From the NCBI RefSeq assembly GCF_024345855.1, contig NZ_JAGQBX010000007.1, positions 1-64,000 on the forward strand: a stretch of 64,000 nt of DNA. Direction: 5' to 3'. Positions 17,237 to 25,390 of this stretch are shown one piece after another (position 1 is the stretch's first letter; each line of letters starts with the position of its first letter). The notes beneath the pieces were generated by a model that made no database searches, was not told the origin of the DNA, and was given only the letters and a program-made list of their open reading frames with translations. The position numbers and the translations under genes are program-made. The DNA comes from Synechococcus sp. GreenBA-s (GTDB lineage Bacteria; Cyanobacteriota; Cyanobacteriia; PCC-6307; Cyanobiaceae).

Positions 17237-17515
17237 TCAGCTGCCGCTGAGCAGCTTGGCGGGCACCTCCACCTGGAGCACGCTCCGATCCTCGGGTGGG
17301 GTGCCCTCGGGATCGTCCACGAGCATGTGCTGCAGCACCCGCTCCGGCCGTTCGCTGTCGCGCCAGCGGATCACGTAGGCGGGCATGCGGGTGCCGCGGG
17401 TGGTGCGCTGTTCGGCGGGCGCCAGGATCCAGCCGCGCCGGGAGCGGCCGTTGGGATTGCGCTTGATCACGCTGTCTCCCACCTGATAGCGGTGGCCGAT
17501 GCGATCGCCGCTCAT
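17237..17515 (-). CDS. Small SH3-like protein of unknown function
   Basis: 92 residues from the ATG at 17515 (MSGDRIGHRYQVGDSVI). A compact all-beta pattern is visible, with RYQVGDSVIKRNPNGRSRRG, GWILAP, YVIRWRDSERPE and a C-terminal LQVEVPAKLL. It looks like an SH3-barrel small protein of the kind common in cyanobacteria. I do not recognise a named family. It follows the RHH regulator on the same strand, 61 bases downstream, so co-expression is possible. Confidence 0.6.
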   Translation of the reverse strand: MSGDRIGHRYQVGDSVIKRNPNGRSRRGWILAPAEQRTTRGTRMPAYVIRWRDSERPERVLQHMLVDDPEGTPPEDRSVLQVEVPAKLLSGS

Positions 17516-17576
17516 GGGCTGGTGTGCAAGGGGATGGGTGGTGTGGGCCGAGGCGGGCGAGGGCCGGGTGGCAGGG

Positions 17577-17906
17577 CTACGCCGGTGGCTCCTCGCCCAG
17601 CACCTGGCCGCGCCAGTCGGCACCCAGACGCTCTTCGATGAAGCCGCGGATCAGCTGGCGCACCGCCTGGGAGGGGGTGATGTCCTCCCGGCGGCAGAGC
17701 TCCTCGAAACAGGCTTTCTTCTTCGGGTCGATCAGGACGCTCAGGCGAGCGGTCCTCTCTTCACTCAGCACGGGAGCAGTGGCCTGGCGGGCGGTATGTG
17801 GGACTGACTCTGCACATGCAATGACCCTCCCCACTCTCTTCAGATTGAGCAAAATAATATCAGGTGCATCTTTGCTGGTCTGCTGGTCCAGCTGCCAGGC
17901 TCCCAA
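17577..17906 (-). CDS. Ribbon-helix-helix (CopG-like) regulator
   Basis: 109 residues if the ATG at 17906 is used. The conserved part RTARLSVLIDPKKKACFEEL, continuing to CRREDITPSQAVRQLIRGFI, is a ribbon-helix-helix DNA-binding fold (beta strand RLSVLID, helices about 62-75 and 79-93). The first 40-odd residues are poorly conserved in character, so a shorter protein is quite possible. No toxin gene is adjacent; the next gene downstream is the SH3-like protein at 17237. Confidence 0.65.
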   Translation of the reverse strand: MGAWQLDQQTSKDAPDIILLNLKRVGRVIACAESVPHTARQATAPVLSEERTARLSVLIDPKKKACFEELCRREDITPSQAVRQLIRGFIEERLGADWRGQVLGEEPPA

Positions 17907-17970
17907 GGCCTGGTGACGGCAGGGCTGGTCAAGATCTCCATCGGGCTGCTCGGAGGGCCGAATCTGGGTC

Positions 17971-18087
17971 TTGCTGAAGCTGGCTCACTACGATGGGGTG
18001 CAGTTGCTGGTTGGTGTGCTGGCTCTCACCGTCACAGCCGTGATCGTCTTGTTCCGGAGCCGCCGCAGGCCCGACGCCCGTATCTGA
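17971..18087 (+). CDS. Candidate 38-residue single-span membrane protein
   Basis: A plus-strand frame opening with TTG at 17971 encodes one clean membrane segment (GVQLLVGVLALTVTAVIVLF) followed by a basic tail RSRRRPDARI. The positive-inside pattern suggests N-out/C-in topology. GGAGG lies upstream but farther than ideal (about 14 bases). It occupies the otherwise empty gap between the RHH gene and glnN and is followed by a hairpin at 18109. No similarity is recognised. It is listed because the composition is non-random, but it could be a chance frame. Confidence 0.3.
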   Translation: MLKLAHYDGVQLLVGVLALTVTAVIVLFRSRRRPDARI

Positions 18088-18108
18088 AGGGTTGCGAAGA
18101 AACGCAAA

Positions 18109-18132
18109 GGGCGGTGCCCTGAAGCACCGCCC
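18109..18132. other. Perfect 9-bp stem-loop
   Basis: GGGCGGTGC (18109-18117) and GCACCGCCC (18124-18132) form a perfect stem with a 6-base loop, 21 bases after the small frame at 17971-18087. No T-run follows on either strand, so it is not a textbook terminator. It may end the small transcript by another route or be part of an RNA. Confidence 0.5.
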
Positions 18133-18262
18133 CCCTGGTTAGACCGGATTCACAGCCGAGGTCGGGGCGCGGCCACCAGTGCCCCCGCTGTTCCAGGCCG
18201 GCTGCAATGGGCATCCAGATCGGATCACCTCCAGAACGGACGCACCATTCCTCACACCACGG

Positions 18263-18284
18263 CCCCGGCTCGCGCCGGGGTTTT
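18263..18284 (+). terminator. Rho-independent terminator (plus strand)
   Basis: CCCCGGC (18263-18269), loop TCGC, GCCGGGG (18274-18280), followed by TTTTC. It would stop plus-strand transcription just before the convergent end of glnN. Its presence implies a plus-strand transcript in 17907-18260 (the small membrane frame, a small RNA, or read-through). Confidence 0.6.
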
Positions 18285-18339
18285 CTGGTGTTGGGGGGCC
18301 GCTTGGCGGCCCAGGCTCGGTGGCCTCAGCGCGGCGGCC

Positions 18340-20508
18340 TCAGCGGATGAACAGCATCTCCTGGTAGGTGGGCAGGGGCCAGGCGCCGTCGTCCACGAGG
18401 GACTCCAGGGCGTCCACGGCAGCCCGCAGCTCACCCATCAGGGGCAGCAGGCCGTTGGCGCAGTGGGCCATGTGGGCCTCGCTGCCGTGGGGAGCCGAGC
18501 CGAGGGCGGCCTCCAGGGAGGCTGTCTTGTCGAGCAGCTGCTGGGCAAACCCGGCGATCTCCTGGGCAATGGCCCGCGAGGGGGAGAGGCCGATGGCCTC
18601 CTGCTCCTGCAGGGAGCCGGCCAGATCGCCGAGGTAGGCGGTCACGGCGGGGTACACCTGGGTGCGGGCGATGCGCAGGGCCAGCTTGGCCTCCACTTCG
18701 ATCGCCAGGATGTACTGCTCGGCGTACACCTCGTAGCGGCTCTCCAGCTCCACCGGGCTGAGCACGCCGTGGCGGGCGAACAGGTCGCGCACCTCGGGGC
18801 GGCGCAGCACCGGCAGGGCATCGGCGCTGGTGCGCAGGTTCTCGAGGCCGCGCTCGCGGACGGCCATCTCGTGCCACTCGCTGGAGTAGCCGTCGCCGCC
18901 GAAGACCACCGCGCCATTTTCCTGGGTGATCTGCTTGAGCACCGCGAAGGCGGCCGACGCAATGGATTCACCGGCCCCGAGCCGCGCCTCCAGCTGATCC
19001 GCCACCCAGCTCAGCGAGTCCGCCAGGATCGTGTTCATCGCCACCAGTGGCCCCGCCACCGACTGGCCCGAACCCACGGCGCGGAACTCGAAGCGGTTGC
19101 CGGTGAAGGCGAAGGGAGAGGTGCGGTTGCGATCACCCGGATCCTTGGGGAACTCGGGCAGGGTGTCCACGCCCAGCTGCATCACACCGCCGCTGGAGGA
19201 ACCCTTGAGCTCGCCGTCGCGGATCTGGTTGTAGACGTCCTCGAGCTGGCTGCCGAGGTAGATCGAGATGATCGCCGGCGGCGCCTCATTGGCCCCCAGG
19301 CGGTGATCGTTGCCGGCGGTGGCCACCACCGAGCGCAGCAGCGGCCCGTACTTGTGCACGCCCCGGATCACGGCCCCGCAGAACAGCAGGAACTGCATGT
19401 TGTCGTGCGGGGTGTGGCCGGGATCGAGCAGGTTGCCCTGGCTGGCGTTGCCGATCGACCAGTTGACGTGCTTGCCGGAGCCGTTGACGCCGGCGAAGGG
19501 CTTCTCGTGCAGCAGGCAGGTGAAGCCGTGCTTCTTGGCCGTGCTCTTGAGCACGGTCATGATCAGCTGCTGGTGGTCGGTGGCCACGTTGGCGGCCTCA
19601 TACACCGGTGCGATCTCGAACTGGCCGGGGGCCACCTCGTTGTGGCGGGTCTTGGCGGGCACGCCCAGGCGATAGAGCTGGTGCTCCACGTCCTGCATGA
19701 ACACCTGCACCCGCTCGGGGATGGCGCCGAAGTAGTGGTCGTCGAACTGCTGGCCCTTGGCCGGCGGGGCGCCGAAGAGGGTGCGGCCGGCCAGCAGCAG
19801 GTCGGGACGCAGGCCCAGGTAGGCGTTATCCACCAGGAAGTATTCCTGCTCCGCGCCGCAGCTGGAGTTGACCGGCGCGATCTCCTTGTTGCCGAGCAGC
19901 TTGAGCAGGCGCTGGGCCTGCTGGTTCATGGCCGCGTTGGAGCGCAGCAGCGGCGTCTTCTTGTCCAGGGCCTCACCGGTCCACGACACGAAGACCGTGG
20001 GGATGCAGAGCGTCAGCCCGTTGGGCGTCGGCATCAGGTAGGCCGGGCTGGTCACATCCCAGGCGGTGTAGCCGCGGGCCTCGAAGGTGGAGCGGATGCC
20101 GCCGTTGGGGAAGGAGGAGCCGTCGGGTTCGCCCTGCACCAGCAGCTTGCCGGTGAATTCGGTGATGGCGGAACCGTCGCTCTGGGGGGCGATGAAGCCG
20201 TCGTGCTTCTCGGCGGTGAGGTTGGTGAGCGGGTAGAAGACGTGGGCGTAATAGAGGGCGCCACGGCTGGTGGCCCACTCCTTCATCGCCTGGGCCACCA
20301 CGTCGGCCACGGAGGCATCCAGCTTGCCGCCCTCACGGATCGTGCGCTGGATCGACTTGAAGGCCTCCTTGGGCAGGGCCGCCTTCATCTTGCCCAGGGT
20401 GAAGACGTCACTCGCCCAGATCTTCTCGAGGGCCGGTGTCGGCTCGACAGCCGCGGGCTTGCGCCGCAAGATCGACTGAAGGGCGGCGAAACGCTCGGTA
20501 CTGGGCAT
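18340..20508 (-). CDS. glnN: Glutamine synthetase type III
   Basis: 722 residues, the length typical of GSIII and much longer than GlnA (about 470). It makes glutamine from glutamate, ammonium and ATP. GSIII landmarks are visible: [13 protein letters not shown] (metal-binding glutamates, near 215-227), [19 protein letters not shown] (near 285), [17 protein letters not shown] (ATP/metal site, near 330) and [16 protein letters not shown] (near 455). An NtcA-type site lies upstream, so nitrogen-stress induction is expected, as is known for cyanobacterial glnN. No glnA is in the window. Confidence 0.96.
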   Translation of the reverse strand: MPSTERFAALQSILRRKPAAVEPTPALEKIWASDVFTLGKMKAALPKEAFKSIQRTIREGGKLDASVADVVAQAMKEWATSRGALYYAHVFYPLTNLTAEKHDGFIAPQSDGSAITEFTGKLLVQGEPDGSSFPNGGIRSTFEARGYTAWDVTSPAYLMPTPNGLTLCIPTVFVSWTGEALDKKTPLLRSNAAMNQQAQRLLKLLGNKEIAPVNSSCGAEQEYFLVDNAYLGLRPDLLLAGRTLFGAPPAKGQQFDDHYFGAIPERVQVFMQDVEHQLYRLGVPAKTRHNEVAPGQFEIAPVYEAANVATDHQQLIMTVLKSTAKKHGFTCLLHEKPFAGVNGSGKHVNWSIGNASQGNLLDPGHTPHDNMQFLLFCGAVIRGVHKYGPLLRSVVATAGNDHRLGANEAPPAIISIYLGSQLEDVYNQIRDGELKGSSSGGVMQLGVDTLPEFPKDPGDRNRTSPFAFTGNRFEFRAVGSGQSVAGPLVAMNTILADSLSWVADQLEARLGAGESIASAAFAVLKQITQENGAVVFGGDGYSSEWHEMAVRERGLENLRTSADALPVLRRPEVRDLFARHGVLSPVELESRYEVYAEQYILAIEVEAKLALRIARTQVYPAVTAYLGDLAGSLQEQEAIGLSPSRAIAQEIAGFAQQLLDKTASLEAALGSAPHGSEAHMAHCANGLLPLMGELRAAVDALESLVDDGAWPLPTYQEMLFIR

Positions 20509-20532
20509 GAGGGCTCAAGGGAGTGTGGTGGC

Positions 20533-20538
20533 ATGCAA
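20533..20538 (-). promoter_or_regulatory. Putative -10 (TTGCAT) of glnN
   Basis: On the minus strand TTGCAT starts 23 bases after the NtcA-like palindrome. This is the spacing of class II NtcA-activated promoters, where TAN3T is usual; here the second base is T. It lies 24 bases before the glnN start codon. Confidence 0.45.
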
Positions 20539-20561
20539 GGCCCCGGAGGGGGCCCTGCTTG

Positions 20562-20575
20562 GTATCAACTGTTAC
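20562..20575 (-). promoter_or_regulatory. NtcA-type binding site GTA-N8-TAC upstream of glnN
   Basis: GTATCAACTGTTAC on the plus strand (GTAACAGTTGATAC on the minus) is an exact GTA-N8-TAC palindrome. It is centred about 60 bases upstream of the glnN start and 23 bases from a -10-like hexamer. This is the canonical arrangement for activation by NtcA with 2-oxoglutarate. Confidence 0.8.
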
Positions 20576-20607
20576 CGAAATCGACTGATGCGGCTGGCGC
20601 CGGGTCT

Positions 20608-20859
20608 TCAGGCGCCCGGCGGGCGCAGGGTGCGCCAGTCGCCGCTGGTGGTGCTCACCTCCACGCCGATGGCCATGGCGGCGCTGTTGCCAGGTGGATC
20701 CACGCTTGGGCCGAGCTGGCTCTGCCACCAGCTCTGGGCTTCGCCCCAGGCGCTCTCCAGGGAGTCGTAGAGGCCATCGAGCACGGGGTGGGGAGCGCCC
20801 TGCTGGTCCACCAGCCGGTAGAGCCGGGGCGATTGGAGCGAGAAAGCCATGGCGGCCAA
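20608..20859 (-). CDS. Small protein, paralogue of the 21012 gene
   Basis: 83 residues (or 79 from the inner MAFSLQ). It has the pattern RLYRLVD..G.PHP.LD..(Y/F)DS.E.AW, then W, and a C-terminal GVEVSTTSGDWRTLRPPG. Both halves match the next gene upstream (21012-21383), so this is a tandem duplication. The family looks cyanobacterium-specific and I know no function. It lies upstream of glnN on the same strand; the glnN regulatory site falls within the 99-base gap between them, so glnN has its own promoter. Confidence 0.7.
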   Translation of the reverse strand: MAAMAFSLQSPRLYRLVDQQGAPHPVLDGLYDSLESAWGEAQSWWQSQLGPSVDPPGNSAAMAIGVEVSTTSGDWRTLRPPGA

Positions 20860-21011
20860 GGCTGTCGGGATCGCTTCACCATCCCGCGCTGGCCACCCTC
20901 CCCACTGTCACCGTGGCTGCCGTTTCGCCAACCAGTCGCCGGCCCAGGCAAAGCGCCAGCCCAGCCCCACAAGGTTGAGCACCCGGCCCCAGCCCCGCCC
21001 CTGAGGGCGAC

Positions 21012-21383
21012 CTAGCCATGGGGCAACGCGAGGGGCCGCTTCGGGGCGGCCAGCGCCGGCGGGGCGGCATGGCGCAGGGTGCGCCAGTCGCCGCGGCGGG
21101 TGCTCACCTCCATCCCGAAGTGGGAGCCCAGCACCAGGATCCGATCCAGGGGCGCCGTCTCGGCGGGCAGCAGGCCCTGGCCCTCGCACCACGCCAGGGC
21201 TGCGTCCCAGGCCGCCTCGATCGAGTCGAACTGGTCGTCGAGGAACGGATGGGGCTGGCCGCTTGCATCCACCAGCCGGTAGACCCGGCCAGGGTCGGCG
21301 GGGGAGGGAGGCGTGGCGGCGGGCAAGGGAGGCGCGGCCGGGGCGCGGCGAACGGCGTGAGTAGGCCTCAGGCTGGCCCCCAT
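21012..21383 (-). CDS. Small protein, paralogue of the 20608 gene
   Basis: 123 residues. A low-complexity Ala/Pro-rich N-terminus (1-30) is followed by VYRLVDASGQPHPFLDDQFD, SIEAAWDAALAWCEGQGL and a C-terminal GMEVSTRRGDWRTLRH. These elements are shared with the 83-residue neighbour. A short insertion with APLDRILVLGSHF distinguishes it. No membrane segment or known catalytic motif is present. Function unknown. Confidence 0.65.
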   Translation of the reverse strand: MGASLRPTHAVRRAPAAPPLPAATPPSPADPGRVYRLVDASGQPHPFLDDQFDSIEAAWDAALAWCEGQGLLPAETAPLDRILVLGSHFGMEVSTRRGDWRTLRHAAPPALAAPKRPLALPHG

Positions 21384-21435
21384 CGCCTTGGGGGGTGGTG
21401 ACCGTCACAACATCGGCAGGTCGCCCCCATGGCGC

Positions 21436-22182
21436 TCAGTGCAGTTCGAACAGCAGCAGGTCGGCGGCCTCGGGTCCGGCCGTGAAGCCCGTCAGGGCGG
21501 CTGGGTGGAAGCCCAGGCCGTCGCCGCGCACCAGGGCCGCGCTCGGCTGACCGCCCGCCCGCTGGATGGTGCCGCTGCCGTCGATCAGCTGGATCCAGCC
21601 CTGGCTGCCGGCCGCCAGCGCGATCGGCAACTGTTCGCCGGCGCTGGGCCTGGCCCGCCACAGCCGCACAGGGCGGTGGATCGCCATGGCGCCGCCGGCC
21701 TGCTCGGGATCCAGCAGCGGCGTCCAGCCGGCCCCGATCTCGAAGGGTTGCTGCCCGTAGGCGGGGGCGATGCCGGCCTCGCTGGGTTCGATCCAGATCT
21801 GCAGCAGCCGGCAGGGGCGATCGCCCTCATTCACCTCGCTGTGCACCACGCCGGTGCCGGCGCTCATGTGCTGCACCTCGCCGGCGCGCAGCACCTCGGC
21901 GTGGCCCATCGAATCGCGGTGGTTGAGCTGGCCCTCCACCATCACCGTGATGATCTCCATGTCGCGGTGGGGATGCATGCCGAAGCCTCGGCCGGCGGCG
22001 ATGGTGTCGTCGTTGATCACGCGCAGGGGGCCGAAGCCCATCCAGGCCGGGTCGTAGTGGCTGGAAAAGGAGAAGCTGTGCCAGCTGTCGAGCCAGTCGA
22101 GCTGGCTGTGGAAGCGCTCGGCGGCGGGGCGGAACACCAGGGTGTCGGTGGCGCTCGGGTCCGGGGCTTGGGTGGTGGTCAT
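21436..22182 (-). CDS. Pirin-family bicupin (YhhW-like)
   Basis: 248 residues, soluble. The N-terminal cupin carries the metal ligands in GFGMHPHRDMEIITVMVEG (two histidines), then HMSAGTGVVHSEVNE (a histidine and the glutamate). The family includes quercetin 2,3-dioxygenases and redox-sensing pirins. It follows an FMN reductase and an old yellow enzyme on the same strand, with a 5-base gap to the reductase, so it is the last gene of a likely three-gene operon for electrophile or quinone handling. Confidence 0.88.
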   Translation of the reverse strand: MTTTQAPDPSATDTLVFRPAAERFHSQLDWLDSWHSFSFSSHYDPAWMGFGPLRVINDDTIAAGRGFGMHPHRDMEIITVMVEGQLNHRDSMGHAEVLRAGEVQHMSAGTGVVHSEVNEGDRPCRLLQIWIEPSEAGIAPAYGQQPFEIGAGWTPLLDPEQAGGAMAIHRPVRLWRARPSAGEQLPIALAAGSQGWIQLIDGSGTIQRAGGQPSAALVRGDGLGFHPAALTGFTAGPEAADLLLFELH

Positions 22183-22187
22183 CGGTT

Positions 22188-22715
22188 TCAGGCCAGGGGG
22201 ATGGACAGGTGCTGCAGGCGGCGCACGAGATCGGCGATCGAGTCGTCCTTGGCGGGATGGCTGCTGTTGCTCACCAGCTGGCGGCCCACCACATGGGCGC
22301 CGAGATGGGCCAGCTGCAGGCGGAGGGCCGTGAGCACCGTGTGGCCGCCGCCGCCGGAGTGACTGGCGATTGCCACGGGGCGGCCGTTGAACAGGGCCCG
22401 GAAGTCGTCGCCCTGCACCGACAGCCAGGCGATGGCGCTGGTGAGCACGGGCGGAATCGAGCCGTTGTATTCCGGAGCGCAGATCACCAAGCGGGGGGCG
22501 GCGGCCAGCCGGGTCTGCAGCCCCGCCAGTTCAGGCGGCGTACCGGCGGCCTGGGCCCGGGGGGTAAAGAGCGGCAGGTCGATGGCGGTGAGATCGAGCA
22601 CCTCCGCCCGCTGGCCCTGCTGGCGGGCGGCCGCCGCGAAACGCTCCGCCAGCTGGAGGTTCTGGCCGTTGCTGGCGGCGATCACCAGCACATCGGGCGA
22701 GGTGGGGGCACTCAT
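22188..22715 (-). CDS. NAD(P)H-dependent FMN reductase/quinone reductase
   Basis: 175 residues. A flavodoxin-like fold with the FMN phosphate loop ASNGQNLQLAERFA (about 14-27) and ICAPEYNGSIPPVLTSAIAW (about 78-97), the YNGS motif of the NADPH-dependent FMN reductase (azoreductase/ChrR-like) family. Its start overlaps the stop of the old yellow enzyme gene by ATGA. It may reduce quinones or supply reduced flavin. Confidence 0.88.
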   Translation of the reverse strand: MSAPTSPDVLVIAASNGQNLQLAERFAAAARQQGQRAEVLDLTAIDLPLFTPRAQAAGTPPELAGLQTRLAAAPRLVICAPEYNGSIPPVLTSAIAWLSVQGDDFRALFNGRPVAIASHSGGGGHTVLTALRLQLAHLGAHVVGRQLVSNSSHPAKDDSIADLVRRLQHLSIPLA

Positions 22716-23782
22716 GGCTGGGGCTCCAGGGTGGGGTAATCGGTGTAGCCAGTCGGGCCAGGGCTGTAGAAGGTGGCGGGATCCGGCGCCTGCAGGGGCG
22801 CCTCCCGGCGGATGCGCTCCGGCAGGTCGGGGTTGGCGAGAAAGCCGGTGCCGAAGGCCACCACATCCACGGCCCCGGCGGTGATGGCGGCGTTGGCCTC
22901 CGCCGCCGTGTAGCCCATGTTGGCCACCAGCACGCCCCGGAACTGCTGGCGTGCCGGCGTGAGCACATCGCCGTGCTGCTGTCCCAGCAGGTCGCCGCGC
23001 ATCAGGTGCAGATAGGCCAGCGGCAGCGCGTTGAGCCGCTGGGCCAGCCAGGAGATCAGCCCGATCGGATCGGAATCGGCCATGGCGTTGAAGCTGTTGA
23101 GGGGCGAGAGGCGCAGCCCCATCAGCGGCGTCTCCTGGGCCACGGCCTCGAGCACCTCCAGCAGCAGCCGCGCCCGGTTCTCGAGCGCGCCGCCATAGGC
23201 GCCGGAGCGACGGTTGCTGCCATCGCGCAGGAAGGAATCCAGCAGGTAGCCGTTGGCGCCGTGTACCTCCACGCCGTCGAAGCCGGCGTCCATGGCGGCG
23301 CGGGCCGCCCGGCGGAAGCCCGCCACGATGGCGGGCAGTTCGTCGTCGCGCAGTTCGTGCGGCAGCACGTAGGGCTGCTTGCCCTCGGGGGTGTGCACCC
23401 CATCGCCGGTGATGGCGATCGGGCTGGGGGCCACCGGCTGGGCGCCGCCATTGAGCAGGGGATGGCAGGCGCGGCCGCCGTGCCAGAGCTGCAGCACGAT
23501 GTGGCCGCCGCCACGGTGCACCGCCTCGGTGGTGAGCCGCCAGCCCTCGATCTGTGCCTGGCTGTGGATGCCCGGCTCATGCCAGAAGGCGGAATGTCCC
23601 TCCATCACCATCGTGGCCTCGGCCACGATCAGCCCGGCACTGGCGCGCTGGCCGTAGTACTCCGCCATCAGCGGCCCCGGCCGGTGCCCCTCCTCGGCGC
23701 GGCAGCGGGTGAGCGGCGCCATCCAGATGCGGTTGGGGAGCTCCAGGGAGCCGAGGCGCATGGGAGAGAAGAGGTCGGTCAT
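22712..23782 (-). CDS. Old yellow enzyme (NADH:flavin oxidoreductase, alkene reductase)
   Basis: 356 residues from the ATG at 23782 (MTDLFSPMRLGSLELPNRIW). TIM-barrel FMN enzyme of the NemA/OYE class. APLTRCRA near 22-29, QLWHGGR near 98-104 and the catalytic/substrate motif VHGANGYLLDSFLRDGSNRR near 174-193 are diagnostic. It reduces alpha,beta-unsaturated carbonyls and similar electrophiles. First gene of an operon with an FMN reductase and pirin, divergent from an HxlR regulator. Confidence 0.93.
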   Translation of the reverse strand: MTDLFSPMRLGSLELPNRIWMAPLTRCRAEEGHRPGPLMAEYYGQRASAGLIVAEATMVMEGHSAFWHEPGIHSQAQIEGWRLTTEAVHRGGGHIVLQLWHGGRACHPLLNGGAQPVAPSPIAITGDGVHTPEGKQPYVLPHELRDDELPAIVAGFRRAARAAMDAGFDGVEVHGANGYLLDSFLRDGSNRRSGAYGGALENRARLLLEVLEAVAQETPLMGLRLSPLNSFNAMADSDPIGLISWLAQRLNALPLAYLHLMRGDLLGQQHGDVLTPARQQFRGVLVANMGYTAAEANAAITAGAVDVVAFGTGFLANPDLPERIRREAPLQAPDPATFYSPGPTGYTDYPTLEPQP

Positions 23783-23941
23783 GGCCGTGGAGGAGGGGAG
23801 AGCGGGCGCAAGGCAGCGCCGGGGCGCTTCAGGGGATGGGGGCGAGGATGGGGCCCGTGACGGATCAGCCGATGCTCCGACCTCCCAGGGTGGCGGCGCA
23901 AGAACGCACCGCAACGTGGCCGAGGCACCTGTGGGTAACCC

Positions 23942-24325
23942 ATGGATGAGCCGATGGGGTTCAGCGCCAGCCACGACCACACCAACTGCAAGGCGGAGCT
24001 GGCCCTGCGGGTGATCCAGGGCCGCTGGAAGCTGCTGGTGCTGCGGGAACTGATGGAGGGAATCCAGCGCTTCTCGGCGCTGCAGCGGGCCCTGCCGGGG
24101 GTGAGCCAGAAGGTGCTCACGGCCCAGCTCCGGGAGCTGGAGGCCGATGGGGTGCTGCAGCGCACCGTGTATCCGGAGGTGCCGCCGCGGGTGGAGTACG
24201 GGCTCACGGCCCTGGGCCGCGAACTGATTCCCGTGCTGGAGGGGCTGCATGCCTGGGGCCAGCAGGTGGCGGCCGGCTCGGCGGCGCCCCAGGCCGAAGG
24301 CGACGTGCAGGCGGCTAACTCATAG
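23942..24325 (+). CDS. HxlR-family transcriptional regulator
   Basis: 127 residues. Winged helix with the family signature GRWKLLVLRELMEGIQRFSA, GVSQKVLTAQLRELEADGVL and RTVYPEVPPRVEYGLTALG. A single cysteine (TNCKAELAL, near residue 17) lies just before helix 1, where YodB, HypR and QorR regulators carry their redox- or quinone-sensing cysteine. Divergent from the old yellow enzyme operon over a 159-base gap, so it probably represses that operon until electrophiles modify it. That is inference from context. Confidence 0.9.
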   Translation: MDEPMGFSASHDHTNCKAELALRVIQGRWKLLVLRELMEGIQRFSALQRALPGVSQKVLTAQLRELEADGVLQRTVYPEVPPRVEYGLTALGRELIPVLEGLHAWGQQVAAGSAAPQAEGDVQAANS

Positions 24326-24343
24326 TCACTCCGACTTAGTTGC

Positions 24344-24349
24344 TAGGTT
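24344..24349 (+). promoter_or_regulatory. Putative extended -10 (TGC-TAGGTT) of rubrerythrin
   Basis: TGCTAGGTT lies 29 bases upstream of the rubrerythrin ATG at 24379. It begins 18 bases after the HxlR stop codon, so rubrerythrin seems to have its own promoter. Confidence 0.4.
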
Positions 24350-24378
24350 GGGCTTCTTCATCCCGCCTGAGGGCGCCC

Positions 24379-25092
24379 ATGGACCTCTCCAAGCCCAGCA
24401 CCCACGCCAACCTCGAGGCCGCCTTCGGCGGCGAGAGCATGGCCAACCGCAAATACCTGTTCTTCGCCGATGTGGCCAAGCAGCTCGGCAACGCCGAACT
24501 CGCCAAGCTGTTCCGCGACACCGCCGCCCAGGAGACCGAGCACGCCTTCGCCCACTTCCGCCTGCTCCATCCCGAGCTGGTGATCGGCGATCCCGCCAGC
24601 CTCGGTGAGGCCGAGAGGCAGGTGATCCTCTCCCGCTGTCTGGAGCTGGCGATCGAGGGTGAAACCTACGAGTACACCACCATGTACCCGGAGTTCGCCG
24701 CCCAGGCCCACGCCGACCACGACGGCGGCGCCGAGGCCGAGTTCAACGAGCAGATCGACGAATCCAGGGAGCATGCCGGCGTGTTCCGCACCGCCGCCAA
24801 GAACTTCGGCCTGCTGGCTCCGATCGAGCAGCACCACGCCGAGCGCTACGGCGTGGCCCTGGAGGCCCTGCAGGGCAAGGGGGTGGCCGGGGAGGCCGCC
24901 GAGCCGGTGGCCGGCAAGTGGATCTGCAAGGTCTGCTCGATGATCTACGACCCGGCCGTGGGTGACCCCGACTCCGGGATCGCCGCCGGCACCCCCTTCG
25001 AGGCGATCCCCGACGGCTGGGTCTGTCCGATCTGCGGCACCCGCAAGGCCAACTTCATCCCCTACCGGGAGCCCGAGCTGCAGGCTGCCTGA
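24379..25092 (+). CDS. Rubrerythrin with C-terminal rubredoxin domain
   Basis: 237 residues from the ATG at 24379. The N-terminal ferritin-like four-helix domain (about 1-160) carries repeated di-iron ligands, including [12 protein letters not shown] near 55-66 and the EHAGVFR helix. The C-terminal rubredoxin domain (about 185-235) has [10 protein letters not shown] and [11 protein letters not shown], four iron-binding cysteines. It reduces hydrogen peroxide using electrons passed through the rubredoxin iron. Cyanobacterial members are linked to oxidative protection. Next to a redox-sensor module. Confidence 0.95.
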   Translation: MDLSKPSTHANLEAAFGGESMANRKYLFFADVAKQLGNAELAKLFRDTAAQETEHAFAHFRLLHPELVIGDPASLGEAERQVILSRCLELAIEGETYEYTTMYPEFAAQAHADHDGGAEAEFNEQIDESREHAGVFRTAAKNFGLLAPIEQHHAERYGVALEALQGKGVAGEAAEPVAGKWICKVCSMIYDPAVGDPDSGIAAGTPFEAIPDGWVCPICGTRKANFIPYREPELQAA

Positions 25093-25156
25093 TCTCTTAC
25101 CACGGCCAAGTTGCCAATTGCCGATCTAGTGTGGGAACCAGCACAGGCGCATCCGC

Positions 25157-25324
25157 ATGAGCCAGTTCCCCGCTGCCGGCTCCGGTCCGGCTGACGACCG
25201 CGTCAGCACCAGTCTCAAATGGGGCCGTGACGGCGAGCTCTCGCCGGTGGATCTGCAGCGGGTGCTGGAGCGGCTGCAGGTGCCGACCCTGATGGAATGT
25301 CCCCTGCGCGATGAGCGGAACTGA
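25157..25324 (+). CDS. Small hypothetical protein, 55 residues
   Basis: ATG at 25157 to TGA at 25322-25324. Sequence features: a polar N-terminus, RVSTSLKWGRDGELSPVDLQ, then a helix-like RVLERLQVPTLMECPLRDER. TAGTGT at 25127-25132 gives a plausible -10, 24 bases before the ATG. Codon third positions are mostly G/C, as in real neighbours. No family recognised. It fills the gap between rubrerythrin and the secreted protein gene. Confidence 0.55.
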   Translation: MSQFPAAGSGPADDRVSTSLKWGRDGELSPVDLQRVLERLQVPTLMECPLRDERN

Positions 25325-25390
25325 ACGGTTCTGAGCGGATCTGAACGGCAGGTGCCCCCTAGTCTGGCGCCGGTTTTTCAACGGCATGCC

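Noticed and set aside
17237-17906. Toxin-antitoxin pair (RHH regulator plus small protein)
   Set aside because: The partner looks like an SH3-barrel protein, is separated by 61 bases and shows no toxin motif.
18140-18262. Possible glutamine riboswitch (glnA RNA) near glnN
   Set aside because: The conserved core of that motif was not found, and the interval lies downstream of glnN rather than in its leader.
18463-21015. Long plus-strand frame opposite glnN (850 codons)
   Set aside because: It is the mirror of the glnN coding strand, with the His/Gln/Gly-rich composition usual for antisense frames in GC-rich genes.
21780-21795. A GGTTCGATCC stretch resembling a tRNA T-loop
   Set aside because: It lies inside the pirin gene and no acceptor stem or anticodon arm can be formed around it.
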